NCBI GenBank assembly: GCA_025349905.2
Contig: MU624644.1
Span: forward strand, 15,333 to 36,232
Direction: 5' to 3'
DNA from: Blastocladiella britannica
Taxonomy: Eukaryota; Blastocladiomycota; Blastocladiomycetes; Blastocladiales; Blastocladiaceae
DNA: 20,900 nt
Numbering within the stretch: the first letter of the stretch is position 1; every line of letters begins with the position of its first letter. The translations under genes and the position numbers were made by a program. Shown here piece by piece: positions 1 through 7,505 of this stretch. The notes under the pieces were generated by a model that searched no databases, was not told where the DNA came from, and was given only the letters and a program-made list of their open reading frames with translations.

Positions 1-119
1 TTCGGGCCGTCGGACTTGAACATGTCGGCCTCAATGGCCACGAGTGCCTCCGGCCTCGGGTCGCGCGGGAGGAACAGCCGCGCGATCTTGTCATGGGCCG
101 CGCGCTCCGCGTGACCGGC
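1..119 (-). CDS. Coding-like antisense fragment of unknown protein, runs off left edge
   Basis: Read on the minus strand, the frame whose codons end at base 3 is open and has the GC-rich third-position pattern of the real genes here. It contains AHDKIARLFLPRDPR followed by EALVAIEADMFKSDGP. A possible splice acceptor (AG at 121-120) would start an exon at 119, but its pyrimidine tract is poor. Upstream the frame turns arginine-rich and looks non-coding. I do not recognise the family. It lies head to head with the AAA-type fragment on the plus strand, so at most one of the two is likely to be a normal gene end. It may be only the antisense shadow of sequence to the left. Confidence 0.25.
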
Positions 120-163
120 CTGTCGCTGTCGTCGAGCCCCGCGCCGCCGCTTACACGTGCCAG

Positions 164-402
164 GCGCACTGTTGCTGCTGCCGCCTCCGCCCCAGGAGAG
201 GACTGGCGGGGACAAAAGAGGAGAGGAATGGACGCCATTGGGAAGTGACCGTGATGATAATGGAGATTTGGCCGCAATTGCTGCGAGACTCGAGGGGGCT
301 ACGGGCGCCGAGATCGAGGCCGTGTGCCGGGAAGCCGCGCTCGCGAGTTTGCGCGCCAACGCCGACGCGGCGACGATGGATCACTTTCAAGACGCTGTGT
401 GA
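164..402 (+). CDS. C-terminal fragment of an AFG2/SPATA5-like AAA+ ATPase (partial or relic)
   Basis: The last ~45 codons before the TGA at 400-402 encode DLAAIAARLEGATGAEIEAV followed by CREAALASLR. This is the C-terminal helical lid of a type II AAA+ ATPase of the Cdc48/AFG2 class, where the pattern 'ia..tegysGAeieavCREAAl.alr' is standard. Upstream, ALLLLPPPPQER resembles the 'RPGRlD.llyvpPP' strand just before the lid. The linker between them (about 200-240) is not family-like. No Walker A, Walker B or second-region-of-homology sequence lies in the window, and the frame has a TGA at 112-114. An AG at 162-163 could be a splice acceptor. It is either the last exon of a gene that begins to the left (AFG2 ATPases act in ribosome maturation) or a decayed copy. 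It ends about 20 residues earlier than typical AFG2 proteins. Confidence 0.42.
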
Positions 403-494
403 ACATGGCGCCCCATGGTCGGCTGCCAGGCGCACCGAATAGGGAAGTAGAATTCATGTAATTGTCGAGAGGGAGCTGGGGGTGCCAGGGTGAA

Positions 495-547
495 AGCTTG
501 ACGTGTTCAAGGAAGCAAGGTAAATGGGTGGAGCTTGACGCGTTGAA
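495..547. repeat. Short direct repeat, two 16-nt copies 37 bp apart
   Basis: AGCTTGACGTGTTCAA (495-510) and AGCTTGACGCGTTGAA (532-547) match at 14 of 16 positions. They lie in intergenic sequence downstream of the AAA fragment. Function unknown; chance is possible. Confidence 0.4.
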
Positions 548-903
548 AGAGAACGACGACGGCTGGGGACGCTAGAGGGTATTTGTAAAGCCGAAGAAAT
601 GGAGCTAAGCGGGGCCATACCAAACTGGTGCCAAATCGGAGCCAAGTCCAGGCGAGACCCGCCTGACTCGTCGTTAAGGAGGACCGTGGGGAACTCGTCC
701 TAAAGCCCGACCGTCGAAGGGTTGAGCGAAGGGCGATCGGGCGGGAGAGGCAGTCGCATTGATGAGTATCCTGGAATGAATTTATCGCGAATCAAAATGA
801 AAGATCCATGAGGGAGCGATTGGAATTCACGTGCTGCTATCCACTGTGTCACCAAGTCGCGGCGATCTTATTAAACGTTAAATATTGTCAATGTGATAGT
901 GGT

Positions 904-1563
904 ATAGTTGACATTCCCATAACTCACGCCAAATTTGCGGGACCCCCCTTTGGGAGTGTGAACTGGCCAGTCGTTAAGCAATCTCGCCAGGCTACCACAA
1001 ATTACTTTACAAATATTTATCGGCGCTGGCAAGATTATGAAGCGAGATTCCATTGAGTAATTTCCCACCATGATCCACCGAGAGTACTCTGGGAAGGGCA
1101 GTACTTACAATACGGCTCGGTGGATACCTCATTCCACCAGAGGGATCTTGAATGGTAATCACGTTTCCAATAATTTCAAAGCGCAAAGGGCGTCCTTTCC
1201 TTTGCGGCTTTTTGGAACAGTCTAGACAAAAAATAATCAATCTGGTACGACCCACACCAATTTTTTCCAGGCCTAGACCCGGCCATGCGCTCGATAATTT
1301 CGCCCCATACTTGCACTCTTTCCTCTGTTTAACCAGATGCTGGTCAGCGCCCGCACGGCTGCACGCCGCCAATTTAACCGGCAAGACAGGCGAGCGTCCA
1401 GCGCGTGCTGGTGCTGGGTCGCAGTACATCGCATCCACACGCTCTCTTTTTTAACCCGTTCCCTTACTAAACTTCCGCTCGGTCCTCGGCCGGGCTATGA
1501 AAAATAATGACGAAGGCAGCTGGGCGCGAAATTATAATTTTGACCATAGTTGACATCACCATA
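904..1563. repeat. 18-nt direct repeat pair flanking a 0.6-kb AT-richer segment
   Basis: ATAGTTGACATTCCCATA (904-921) and ATAGTTGACATCACCATA (1546-1563) match at 16 of 18 positions in the same orientation, 642 bp apart. The second copy ends just before the ATG of the tentative small gene at 1569. They could be the ends of a decayed insertion or shared protein-binding sites. Confidence 0.4.
1073..1125. repeat. Extended imperfect hairpin (two-part stem)
   Basis: ATCCACCGAG (1073-1082) is the exact reverse complement of CTCGGTGGAT (1116-1125). Inside it, AGTACT (1083-1088) can pair with AGTACT (1100-1105) around an 11-nt loop. An unpaired 10-nt stretch (1106-1115) lies on the 3' side. This gives 16 paired positions in 53 nt. 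It is in non-coding sequence, and I see no RNA family that matches. Confidence 0.55.
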
Positions 1564-1568
1564 GAAAT

Positions 1569-1863
1569 ATGAAATCGTGGCTCTTGGTCCACGACGCGAA
1601 GATCGTCTGCAGTCCCTATGTCGAGCAAGAGATCCCCCTCTCATGGATCACGTTCAACGAGAGCAGCAGAAATGACCTCGCGCAGCTCGTGCTCGTTCCA
1701 ACAAGTGAAGCAATTCTGTTTGTAAATCCTGCTCCGGTCCAATGTTACTCTTCACTAAAAAAAAAGACAATAGCGTATCAATTCGCCTGAGCCTCCTCGG
1801 CTTCAACTGCCCGAAGAACGCCTCTCTCGATTACTGGGCGCAAAGCACGCATATTGGGACTGA
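1569..1863 (+). CDS. Tentative small two-exon gene, hypothetical protein
   Basis: ATG at 1569 opens a frame (in-frame TGA just upstream at 1551-1553) that begins MKSWLLVHDAKIVCSPYVEQ. Joining 1569-1721 to 1774-1863 across a 52-nt GT-AG intron (donor GTAAAT, acceptor ACAATAG) gives an 80-residue product ending RLSRLLGAKHAYWD before TGA. The second exon reads like protein (PEPPRLQLPEERL), which is the main support. Against it, this donor has A at +4, unlike every well-supported intron in the window, the product is short and I do not recognise the family. It could be one piece of a larger gene or a relic. Confidence 0.3.
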
Positions 1864-2412
1864 TCTGACCTTCATCTCGTTGAAAAGTGACTGGCCGAGC
1901 GAAATCCCCGTCCTTTCAACTCGCACCCCACCATGCGAGCCCCGGGATCTTGCTGCCCGGGTGGAGTCAATTCCCCAATCCCTGGCAGCCGATATGGTCC
2001 TGTCCGCGATCGTTGTTGTACGCATTTTTCATGTATTGTTCCAATTTTTTCGGCTCCTCATCACCTTTACAAAACAGTTGGATAGCTCCATGAACGCGCT
2101 GGGCCTATATCCTCAGGCGGCTCGGCCGTTACTTTTTAGTTCCAGTGGCCTTTTTCCGTCGCCCAATGTGTTGAGAGAGTTTTGCCACATGTCGTTTGGT
2201 TCGTTCTTCAATTCTATTAAAATAGACCACAATTCAATGTCCATTTTCTGCCAGCATCTCGGCCTTTTCTCCACGATGCCACCGTTCTGGTTTTCCGCAA
2301 TCATTGCCTCTTGGTTGTTGGTGGAGAATATTTGCGGAAACGGGCCAGCTTAACAGCAGCGGCGGCGACAGCAACGTCAACAGCCACAGCAGCCTCCCCG
2401 ATTGTCGCGACA
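1864..2412. other. Intergenic region upstream of the GATA-factor gene
   Basis: Open frames cross this stretch in several registers, but none reads like a known protein. It should contain the promoter and 5' leader of the GATA-type gene. I see no clear TATA box close to the proposed ATG at 2413. The open frame extends upstream of 2413 through alanine and threonine codons without an ATG, so the leader is coding-like in composition. Confidence 0.4.
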
Positions 2413-4086
2413 ATGCCCGCCCTGTCCACCGAGCCGCTTCTTTCGCCGCTTTTATTGCCTCATGTTATGCTGCCTGCTGTGTCTGACTGTTTTCAGCCGG
2501 CATCGTTGATGGTGGCGGCGGCGGCCACCGCGATCTTGTATTCGTCCGCACCGGCACCCGCACCTGCAACGACGCCAATAACGACGCCAATAACGACGAC
2601 GATAACCGCACCATCCGGAACCACCGGCTTAGAAGTCGCCCCGCCGCGTCAGGCCCGCACTGTGACCCTTCCGCGCGGCTGCCAGTCGTGCGGCGCGAAA
2701 CGGTCGTCTGCAGCGCGAACTGGTCCACACGGCCCGCGTACCTTGTGCAACGCGTGTGGGCTCCGGTACAGGCGCCGGCCCCACGAGTTTTCGTCGCTAT
2801 TGACGCACTCGCTGCCAGTGCCACCATTGTCGCCCACACCCACTGCTGCACTTGATTTGTCGCAGGAGCACGGGCCGATGTCAGCACCGACCTCTCCTCC
2901 TCCTGCTCTCCCACATTCTTCTCCCCTTGCCGCCCCTCCCAAACCCCAGCCCCAACGGACTGGATCATGCGGCAAGCGGACGTCGCTCCAGCGGACGGCC
3001 GTCGCGCTCAATCAGTCAGGGCCGGTGCGGACCAGCGGGCCAGTCATGGACGCGGCGGTTGTGGAGGCCAGAAGCATGGCGCATTTGCAGCAGCAGCAGC
3101 AGCAGTTGATGCAGCAGCGCCAGCAGCAGCAGCAGCAATACCAACAGCAGCATGATCAATGGAAACGGCAACAGGAGCAGCAGCAGCAGCACGAGCACCG
3201 CATTGCAGTGACCGTCCCCGAATCGCGCACCGACAGCGGCAACACCGGCAATCCAATGCACTTGTCGCTCCTCCCGCTCGCTAGCGGCATCATGTTTGGC
3301 CTGCCCACACTCCCTTCCGTACAATCGCCGTTGCTCGTCTCTCCTACCACCACCATCGCCTCCCAGGACGTGCCACTTCAATTCGGGCAGTATTCCCATA
3401 TATCTCCAGCTCTGATGCCGACAGCAGCAGCAGCAGTGCAGATGCAACGGATACCTTTGAACCGTGCAAGCGTACGGATACCTTCGACCTTTGCCGAGTC
3501 GTTTGCCTTGCCCTATGCGATGGCGGCCGCGGCCTCCCTTCCAGCAGCAACGACGGCTGCATTCCTGCCCCTCGCTCTCGGTGGCGGTGTTCCAACGCTG
3601 CCTATGGCCACCGCCACTAGCAACCGCAATGGTCACGATTACGTTCAAGCGGCGCTCTTACCACAGGCCGCTGCGACATTGGACCTGATGGCGGGTCCGA
3701 GCGAGTGGCGTGCATCTTCCCCACCGCTGCCGTCGCCCCTGCCCCTAACACCGCGATTACCAAGCAATGCCGGGTTTCCCGTTGGAACCACCATTTCGTT
3801 CACGACTCGGCCGTCCCCGCGCACGGCACCAGCAGATGGGCTCTCGGAATCACTGCTTTCCATGTACTCGCTCGTTGAACCAGCTCGTTTTACCAGCAGC
3901 GGCACGGGTCCGGCGGCGCGCGAGAGGCAGAGGCAAGTGGACAACAAGGAGGAGAAAGAGGTGACCATCTCCATGGACATGTTGCGGGTGATTGTCGAGG
4001 GCGGCAGCAGCGCCAGCGGCAATAGCGGTAGCACGAGCGGGAGCGGCGGCGGGAGCCAAGTGTCAGGCCGTCGCGCGGGCGAGTAG
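2413..4086 (+). CDS. GATA-type zinc-finger protein with polyglutamine tract
   Basis: A single exon of 557 residues from the first in-frame ATG (2413) to TAG. One class IV-like zinc finger has the form C-X2-C-X18-C-X2-C, with cysteines at about residues 90, 93, 112 and 115, and ends GPRTLCNACGLRYRRR as in GATA factors. The usual TPxWR segment is replaced by RSSAAR, so the conserved tryptophan is missing. A Pro/Ser/Thr-rich stretch follows, then a polyglutamine region (residues ~226-262), alanine-rich runs and a Gly/Ser-rich tail after a short helix-like segment (VTISMDMLRVIVEG). It is probably a nuclear DNA-binding regulator, with Q-rich and P-rich parts as likely activation regions. Target unknown. 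Starts at the Met codons further downstream (for example 2464 or 2509) are also possible. It converges on the GNAT gene with 36 bp between stop codons. Confidence 0.85.
   Translation: MPALSTEPLLSPLLLPHVMLPAVSDCFQPASLMVAAAATAILYSSAPAPAPATTPITTPITTTITAPSGTTGLEVAPPRQARTVTLPRGCQSCGAKRSSAARTGPHGPRTLCNACGLRYRRRPHEFSSLLTHSLPVPPLSPTPTAALDLSQEHGPMSAPTSPPPALPHSSPLAAPPKPQPQRTGSCGKRTSLQRTAVALNQSGPVRTSGPVMDAAVVEARSMAHLQQQQQQLMQQRQQQQQQYQQQHDQWKRQQEQQQQHEHRIAVTVPESRTDSGNTGNPMHLSLLPLASGIMFGLPTLPSVQSPLLVSPTTTIASQDVPLQFGQYSHISPALMPTAAAAVQMQRIPLNRASVRIPSTFAESFALPYAMAAAASLPAATTAAFLPLALGGGVPTLPMATATSNRNGHDYVQAALLPQAAATLDLMAGPSEWRASSPPLPSPLPLTPRLPSNAGFPVGTTISFTTRPSPRTAPADGLSESLLSMYSLVEPARFTSSGTGPAARERQRQVDNKEEKEVTISMDMLRVIVEGGSSASGNSGSTSGSGGGSQVSGRRAGE
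3085..3200 (+). repeat. CAG-rich microsatellite coding for polyglutamine
   Basis: Repeated CAG/CAA codons, interrupted by Leu, Met, Arg, Tyr, His and Lys codons, encode most of residues 226-262 of the GATA-type protein. Interruptions such as CAATACCAA would be expected to limit slippage. A second short CAG run (about 3422-3436) in the same gene is read in the GCA register as alanine. Confidence 0.8.
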
Positions 4087-4122
4087 TATTTGCTTGCCAT
4101 TAACAAATATATTCCCTATTTC

Positions 4123-4875
4123 TCAAGGCCTACGAGCAGCAGCAGCAGCAGCGCCACGATGGATCTTTTCCCACGCCTTGGCACTATATGTGCCCGTCCA
4201 GGCCGCATGCGTGACACGGTACTCGACCCAGACGCCCGAGAGCCCGCACTCGGTGCTTGCTTCCCAAACGCGTCCAATACTATCATCGCCCGTGTAAGCC
4301 GCACACCACCCACGCATGGCCACGTTGCCGTCCAAGGTGCGGAACCACGCCTCGTCAATGGGTCGCCCGTGCGCGTCGCGAGCTACCGTAAACGCCGCGT
4401 CCAAAAGCACCGTCAGCGCCTCGTGTGCGATCCCACGGCCCTGAGCGGCCGTGTCAAGAATGATCCCGGTCTCGAGTCGGACCACGTCGTCGGGATCGGC
4501 ACCCGCACGTAACGTCTCGCGCGCGATCCAGCGCGGGAACCCGGCCACGCCCACCACTGGCCACTCGCTCGGGTTCGTACTACTGGGGCCATTGTTGGAT
4601 ATCATGTGAAGCGTGTAATTGGCGGCCTGGCCACTGGCGTTGGCGACCGCGCGGGCCGCGAGATCGGCCGCGGATTCGGCTCGCGACGCTTGCAGCGACA
4701 CTCCGCCGGCGACCAGGTGCTGCATGACGACCGGGTCGGATTTCATGGCGTAGATGGCGTCAATGAGGGCCGCGTCGTCGGAGACGGGACCCTGCTCGAC
4801 CAAGGCAATTCGGGGACCACGCAAGATGGATGGCAGGCCCAGGAGGGCAGGTGCGGTTGCCGGTACTGTCAACAT
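4123..4875 (-). CDS. GNAT-family N-acetyltransferase (RimJ/RimL-like)
   Basis: An intronless 250-residue protein. It has the GNAT core: strand VVGVAGFPRW (about residues 127-136), motif A RLETGIILDTAAQGRGIAHE with the acetyl-CoA pyrophosphate-binding Q-G-R-G-I-A loop near residues 169-174, and the motif B region AWFRTLDGNVAMRGWC with the conserved Asn-x-x-(S/M) helix start. This layout matches the acetyltransferase_3 (RimJ/RimL-like) group, which uses acetyl-CoA to acetylate protein N-termini or small amines. The true substrate cannot be told from sequence. The C-terminus carries an alanine run (AAAAAARRP) encoded by a GCT repeat. No signal peptide is seen, so it is probably cytosolic. It lies 105 bp downstream of the SnoaL-like gene on the same strand. 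Confidence 0.85.
   Translation of the reverse strand: MLTVPATAPALLGLPSILRGPRIALVEQGPVSDDAALIDAIYAMKSDPVVMQHLVAGGVSLQASRAESAADLAARAVANASGQAANYTLHMISNNGPSSTNPSEWPVVGVAGFPRWIARETLRAGADPDDVVRLETGIILDTAAQGRGIAHEALTVLLDAAFTVARDAHGRPIDEAWFRTLDGNVAMRGWCAAYTGDDSIGRVWEASTECGLSGVWVEYRVTHAAWTGTYSAKAWEKIHRGAAAAAARRP
4134..4153. repeat. Short CAG/CTG trinucleotide run
   Basis: Six CAG-type units on the plus strand, read on the minus strand as GCT, give the alanine run at the C-terminus of the GNAT protein. It is the third CAG-type run within about 1.1 kb. Confidence 0.7.
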
Positions 4876-4956
4876 GTTTTCGTATTTTGATCTATCTGTC
4901 TTTGCAAAGAGTGAAAAGGAGGAGCGCGCTCATGCATATTTTGTGCATTTCTTCCA

Positions 4957-4963
4957 TGACTCA
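4957..4963. promoter_or_regulatory. Candidate AP-1/Gcn4-type site TGACTCA
   Basis: A perfect TGACTCA lies about 80 bp upstream of the GNAT start codon in the 105-bp gap behind the SnoaL-like gene. Fungal bZIP factors of the Gcn4/AP-1 class bind this heptamer. A single 7-mer may occur by chance. Confidence 0.25.
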
Positions 4964-4980
4964 CGGGATAAACAGATACT

Positions 4981-7154
4981 TCATCCCAGCCAGATCGTCG
5001 AGCGGCCGCCGGATGGCTGGCGAGAGCTATGGGAGTCACAAGAAGAGTCGTGTAAAGGTGTCAGCCCAATCACACAGGACTCGGTAAAAAATAAATAAAG
5101 TACCTCGCCGACTTGGTGGGCCGCTTGTCGCCGTCTTGGGGAACCGACTGGGTCGTCACCCACTTGGGAGCACTCGCCGGCATGCCCACGTCGCCGCCAT
5201 CGTCTCCAAACGCCACCTGCGACTTGGTCGGCCGGTGCTCGGCGTACCCCTTGCGACCGGACGGGGCGAGAGCAGGGACAGCCGATGCGGTCTCTACCCG
5301 CCCATCGGTGCCCGCAAACACATTGGATTGCGTGTGGGGACGGAACACACGAGTGCGTGCCGGGACAACAGCAGGTGCATCTCCGCCCATGGGCACATTG
5401 GACACCATCTTGGCGGCGGCAGTGCGCGCAGTGGCAATGCATGGCGCCTTGCGCGCGCCACTCAGCGTTGACGACCGCACCGAGCTGGCATCGTCGTCCG
5501 AGTCGTCGGCGGCCGCGCCGCCAAAGACATGCGACCGCTGGTCGGGCTTGGCGGAACGTTTGGGCATCACAGGGTCCTTGTCCAGGGTGGTGTCCATGGA
5601 CGACCGCGGGGCACGGTGCGGAGACGCGGCGCGCACACGTTCTTCTTCCTCGGCAATATCGGTCGCTTGCATCGACGGATTGACCTTCTTGTTCTTGCCG
5701 GGCACCCAGTCACGCTCGGCGCCGGGGGTGCCAATGGTCGAAATGGCTTCGCGGTTGTGCGCGCGGACCCGAGTCGGCGCGTCCTTGTCCAAGGTGGTGG
5801 CCATGTGCTGCGGAACGTGGCCCACGTCCGCGCCGTGCTCGCGCACATACAGCTCCTCCTCGGACTGCGAGTTGGCGGGCGGGCCAAGCTGTCCTGCCGT
5901 GAAGTGCGACCGCAAATGCTTGGGCACTTCGGCGGACGCCAGCGGACGCACCGTCACACCACCGTCAACGCTGCTGGTGTCGTCGGCCCAGTCCCCGCTC
6001 GTCTCCATGTGCTTGAGGTTGACTTTGCGCGGCGTCGTGGCCGGTTCGCCGGTGCTACCGTTGTCGTCACCGTCGTCCGCGAACCGGAAATGGTCCGTGT
6101 GGCGCTCGGGGTCGTGGATGCGTGGGACCGGAATGTCGCCCGTCAGCGGATCGTACATAGTCCCCGTACGCGCCGCCGCCGACGCCGACGAGGCTGTATG
6201 CTGCTGAGTTGTCGGCGCTCCGAAAATGCTGTTGTGGGTCTCAAACTTCTTGGGATTGATGGCCATTCCCGAGAACGCGCTCTTCGGGAGCTCCACCTCG
6301 TCAAACACGTGCGACGTCTGCTTGCTCCCCGTGCCCGGAGTGCCGCCAACGCCCAACAGCCGTACCGACGGACGCGGGACAGCTGCCGGCGTCGATGTTC
6401 CCGACAAGATCGACCCGATCGACTCGGACGAGCTCTGCTTGGAGAGATTGGCGGGTTTCTTTTCCTCGAGCCGGTGCGCAAACATGTTGAAGGGCAGATC
6501 GCGCTCACCCGACAGCAGCTTGACGTGCGGCGTTGCCACCACGGGCAAGACAAAGTCGTGGTGCAAGGCGTGGTGCGACGGAATGAATGCCGGCTGCACG
6601 AGGCCCAGCTGTTTGAGCACGCTTGCTTGATCCTTTGTATTTGTACATAAGTAAGTATGCGCATACTGCAGAAAAAAAGTGAAAAAAAAAAAAATTTGAA
6701 GAACCCAATAAACGCGCTTGCTCAGGAACTGTTTTTGATCCACGGCGACCGTCACGACCGTGACAAACACGATGCTGGCAGTCAACGTAGCGCCTGGATC
6801 CGCGAGCTTGACCCCGGGCACGATCCACTGCATTTGGTCCTCGTGGCCGTGTGCGATCGCAATTTCCACGATCGCCTCCTCCACGATGGAAGCGATGCCG
6901 CCGGCGTTGTGGCCGTAATGGGTCGCAATCACCTTCTGGGTCTGAATGTACCGGTTCTTTTCGGCGGCGGCGAGGTACTTGGCGTGGAACTTGCGCACGT
7001 CCGCCAGCCCCTGCGCTCCCGCACACGTCGGCAGCATTAGCACCGAGTAATCCTGCGCATACAGATCCCAGTTCGGCACCTGCTGCTTTTGCGACTGCCA
7101 CAGCGACTTGAGGACGGATTCTTCCGAGACTGCGTAAGGAGACGTTGATGGCAT
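4981..7154 (-). CDS. SnoaL/NTF2-fold domain protein with long motif-repeat tail
   Basis: Exons 7154-6705, 6632-5104 and 5026-4981 encode 674 residues. Residues ~10-175 form a SnoaL-like (NTF2-fold) domain of the fungal type, with the signatures WIVPGVKLADPGATL and, across the first splice junction, VYW|DQASVLKQLGLV. The rest is disordered and repeats a short motif of the form S-x-(V/I)-F-G: for example TSHVFDE, NSIFGAP, RSHVFGG, SNVFAGT, SQVAFGD. It ends RQPSGGRSTIWLG. This recalls the Ser/Gly-rich 'PGGxSxxxFG' motifs of HN1/Jupiter microtubule-associated proteins, but that link is my inference. Intron 1 (72 nt) contains no stop and stays in frame if retained. Intron 2 (77 nt) must be removed to reach the last motif. 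Enzymatic function is doubtful. It is divergent from the ADP/ATP carrier gene. Confidence 0.8.
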
Positions 7155-7505
7155 TTGTACGTTCAGTTCGTTGGGACTGACCGTATGACGGATTGCGTTA
7201 CGGTTTTGTTGTGAAAGAAGTATGGGAATTCAAGCGTTTCAAGTCAAAGCGAGCGAGTCGATCACCCAGACCCCCGGCCCTTTCCGCCCGAGCTCCGGGG
7301 AGAGCAATAGGACGGTGCCTCTGCGTATCCAGTCAGTCCCCTCTTACTCGAGCGAGCGAGCGAACGCGCATATAAAGCGCGTGGGTTCGCACTCCGATTT
7401 CCCGTTAGCTCCTTCCTTCCTTACCACATTTCGATTTCGGTCCACACTCCCCTGATCTTTCATATCATTACCCCACCCCACCCCAAACAACAACATCTCA
7501 TCAGT
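7155..7505. promoter_or_regulatory. Shared divergent promoter region
   Basis: This 351-bp gap separates the start codons of the SnoaL-like gene (minus) and the ADP/ATP carrier gene (plus). It contains a TATA box on the carrier side, a short CGAG tandem run (about 7349-7361) and a C/A-rich leader just before the carrier ATG. No clear TATA is visible on the SnoaL side. Confidence 0.6.
7371..7376 (+). promoter_or_regulatory. TATA box of the ADP/ATP carrier gene
   Basis: TATAAA preceded by CGCGCA and followed by GCGCG lies 135 bp upstream of the carrier ATG. That would put transcription start near 7400, leaving a leader of about 100 nt. A strong TATA promoter suits an abundant mitochondrial carrier. 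Confidence 0.55.

Larger units (their letters stand above)
403..1568. other. Gene-poor intergenic stretch, relatively AT-rich
   Basis: No recognisable protein is encoded on either strand. From about 780 onward the sequence is visibly richer in A and T than the flanking genes. It contains a compact hairpin (CAGGCG 649-654, CGCCTG 660-665), a 16-nt direct repeat (495-510 and 532-547, 14/16 identical), a longer hairpin (1073-1125), a perfect 12-nt palindrome AAATTATAATTT (1529-1540) and an 18-nt direct repeat (904-921 and 1546-1563). A minus-strand frame of 143 codons (1438-1007) has a locally plausible stretch but matches no family I know. Confidence 0.5.

Noticed and set aside
649..665. Small perfect hairpin CAGGCG-AGACC-CGCCTG as a possible RNA gene or terminator
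   Set aside because: Only six base pairs, with no neighbouring tRNA-like arms, T-tract or conserved box; too weak to call.
1007..1438. Minus-strand frame of 143 codons in the gene-poor region
   Set aside because: The stretch KKPQRKGRPLRFEIIGNVIT looks locally protein-like, but there is no family match and no supported start or splicing, and the remainder reads as random.
3016..3648. Minus-strand frame of 210 codons with long leucine runs
   Set aside because: The leucine runs are the antisense reading of the CAG repeats of the GATA-type gene.
5113..6650. Long plus-strand open frames (364 and 373 codons) opposite the SnoaL-like gene
   Set aside because: They are antisense to a well-supported protein, read as Arg/Ser/Gly-rich nonsense, and are expected from high third-position GC on the coding strand.
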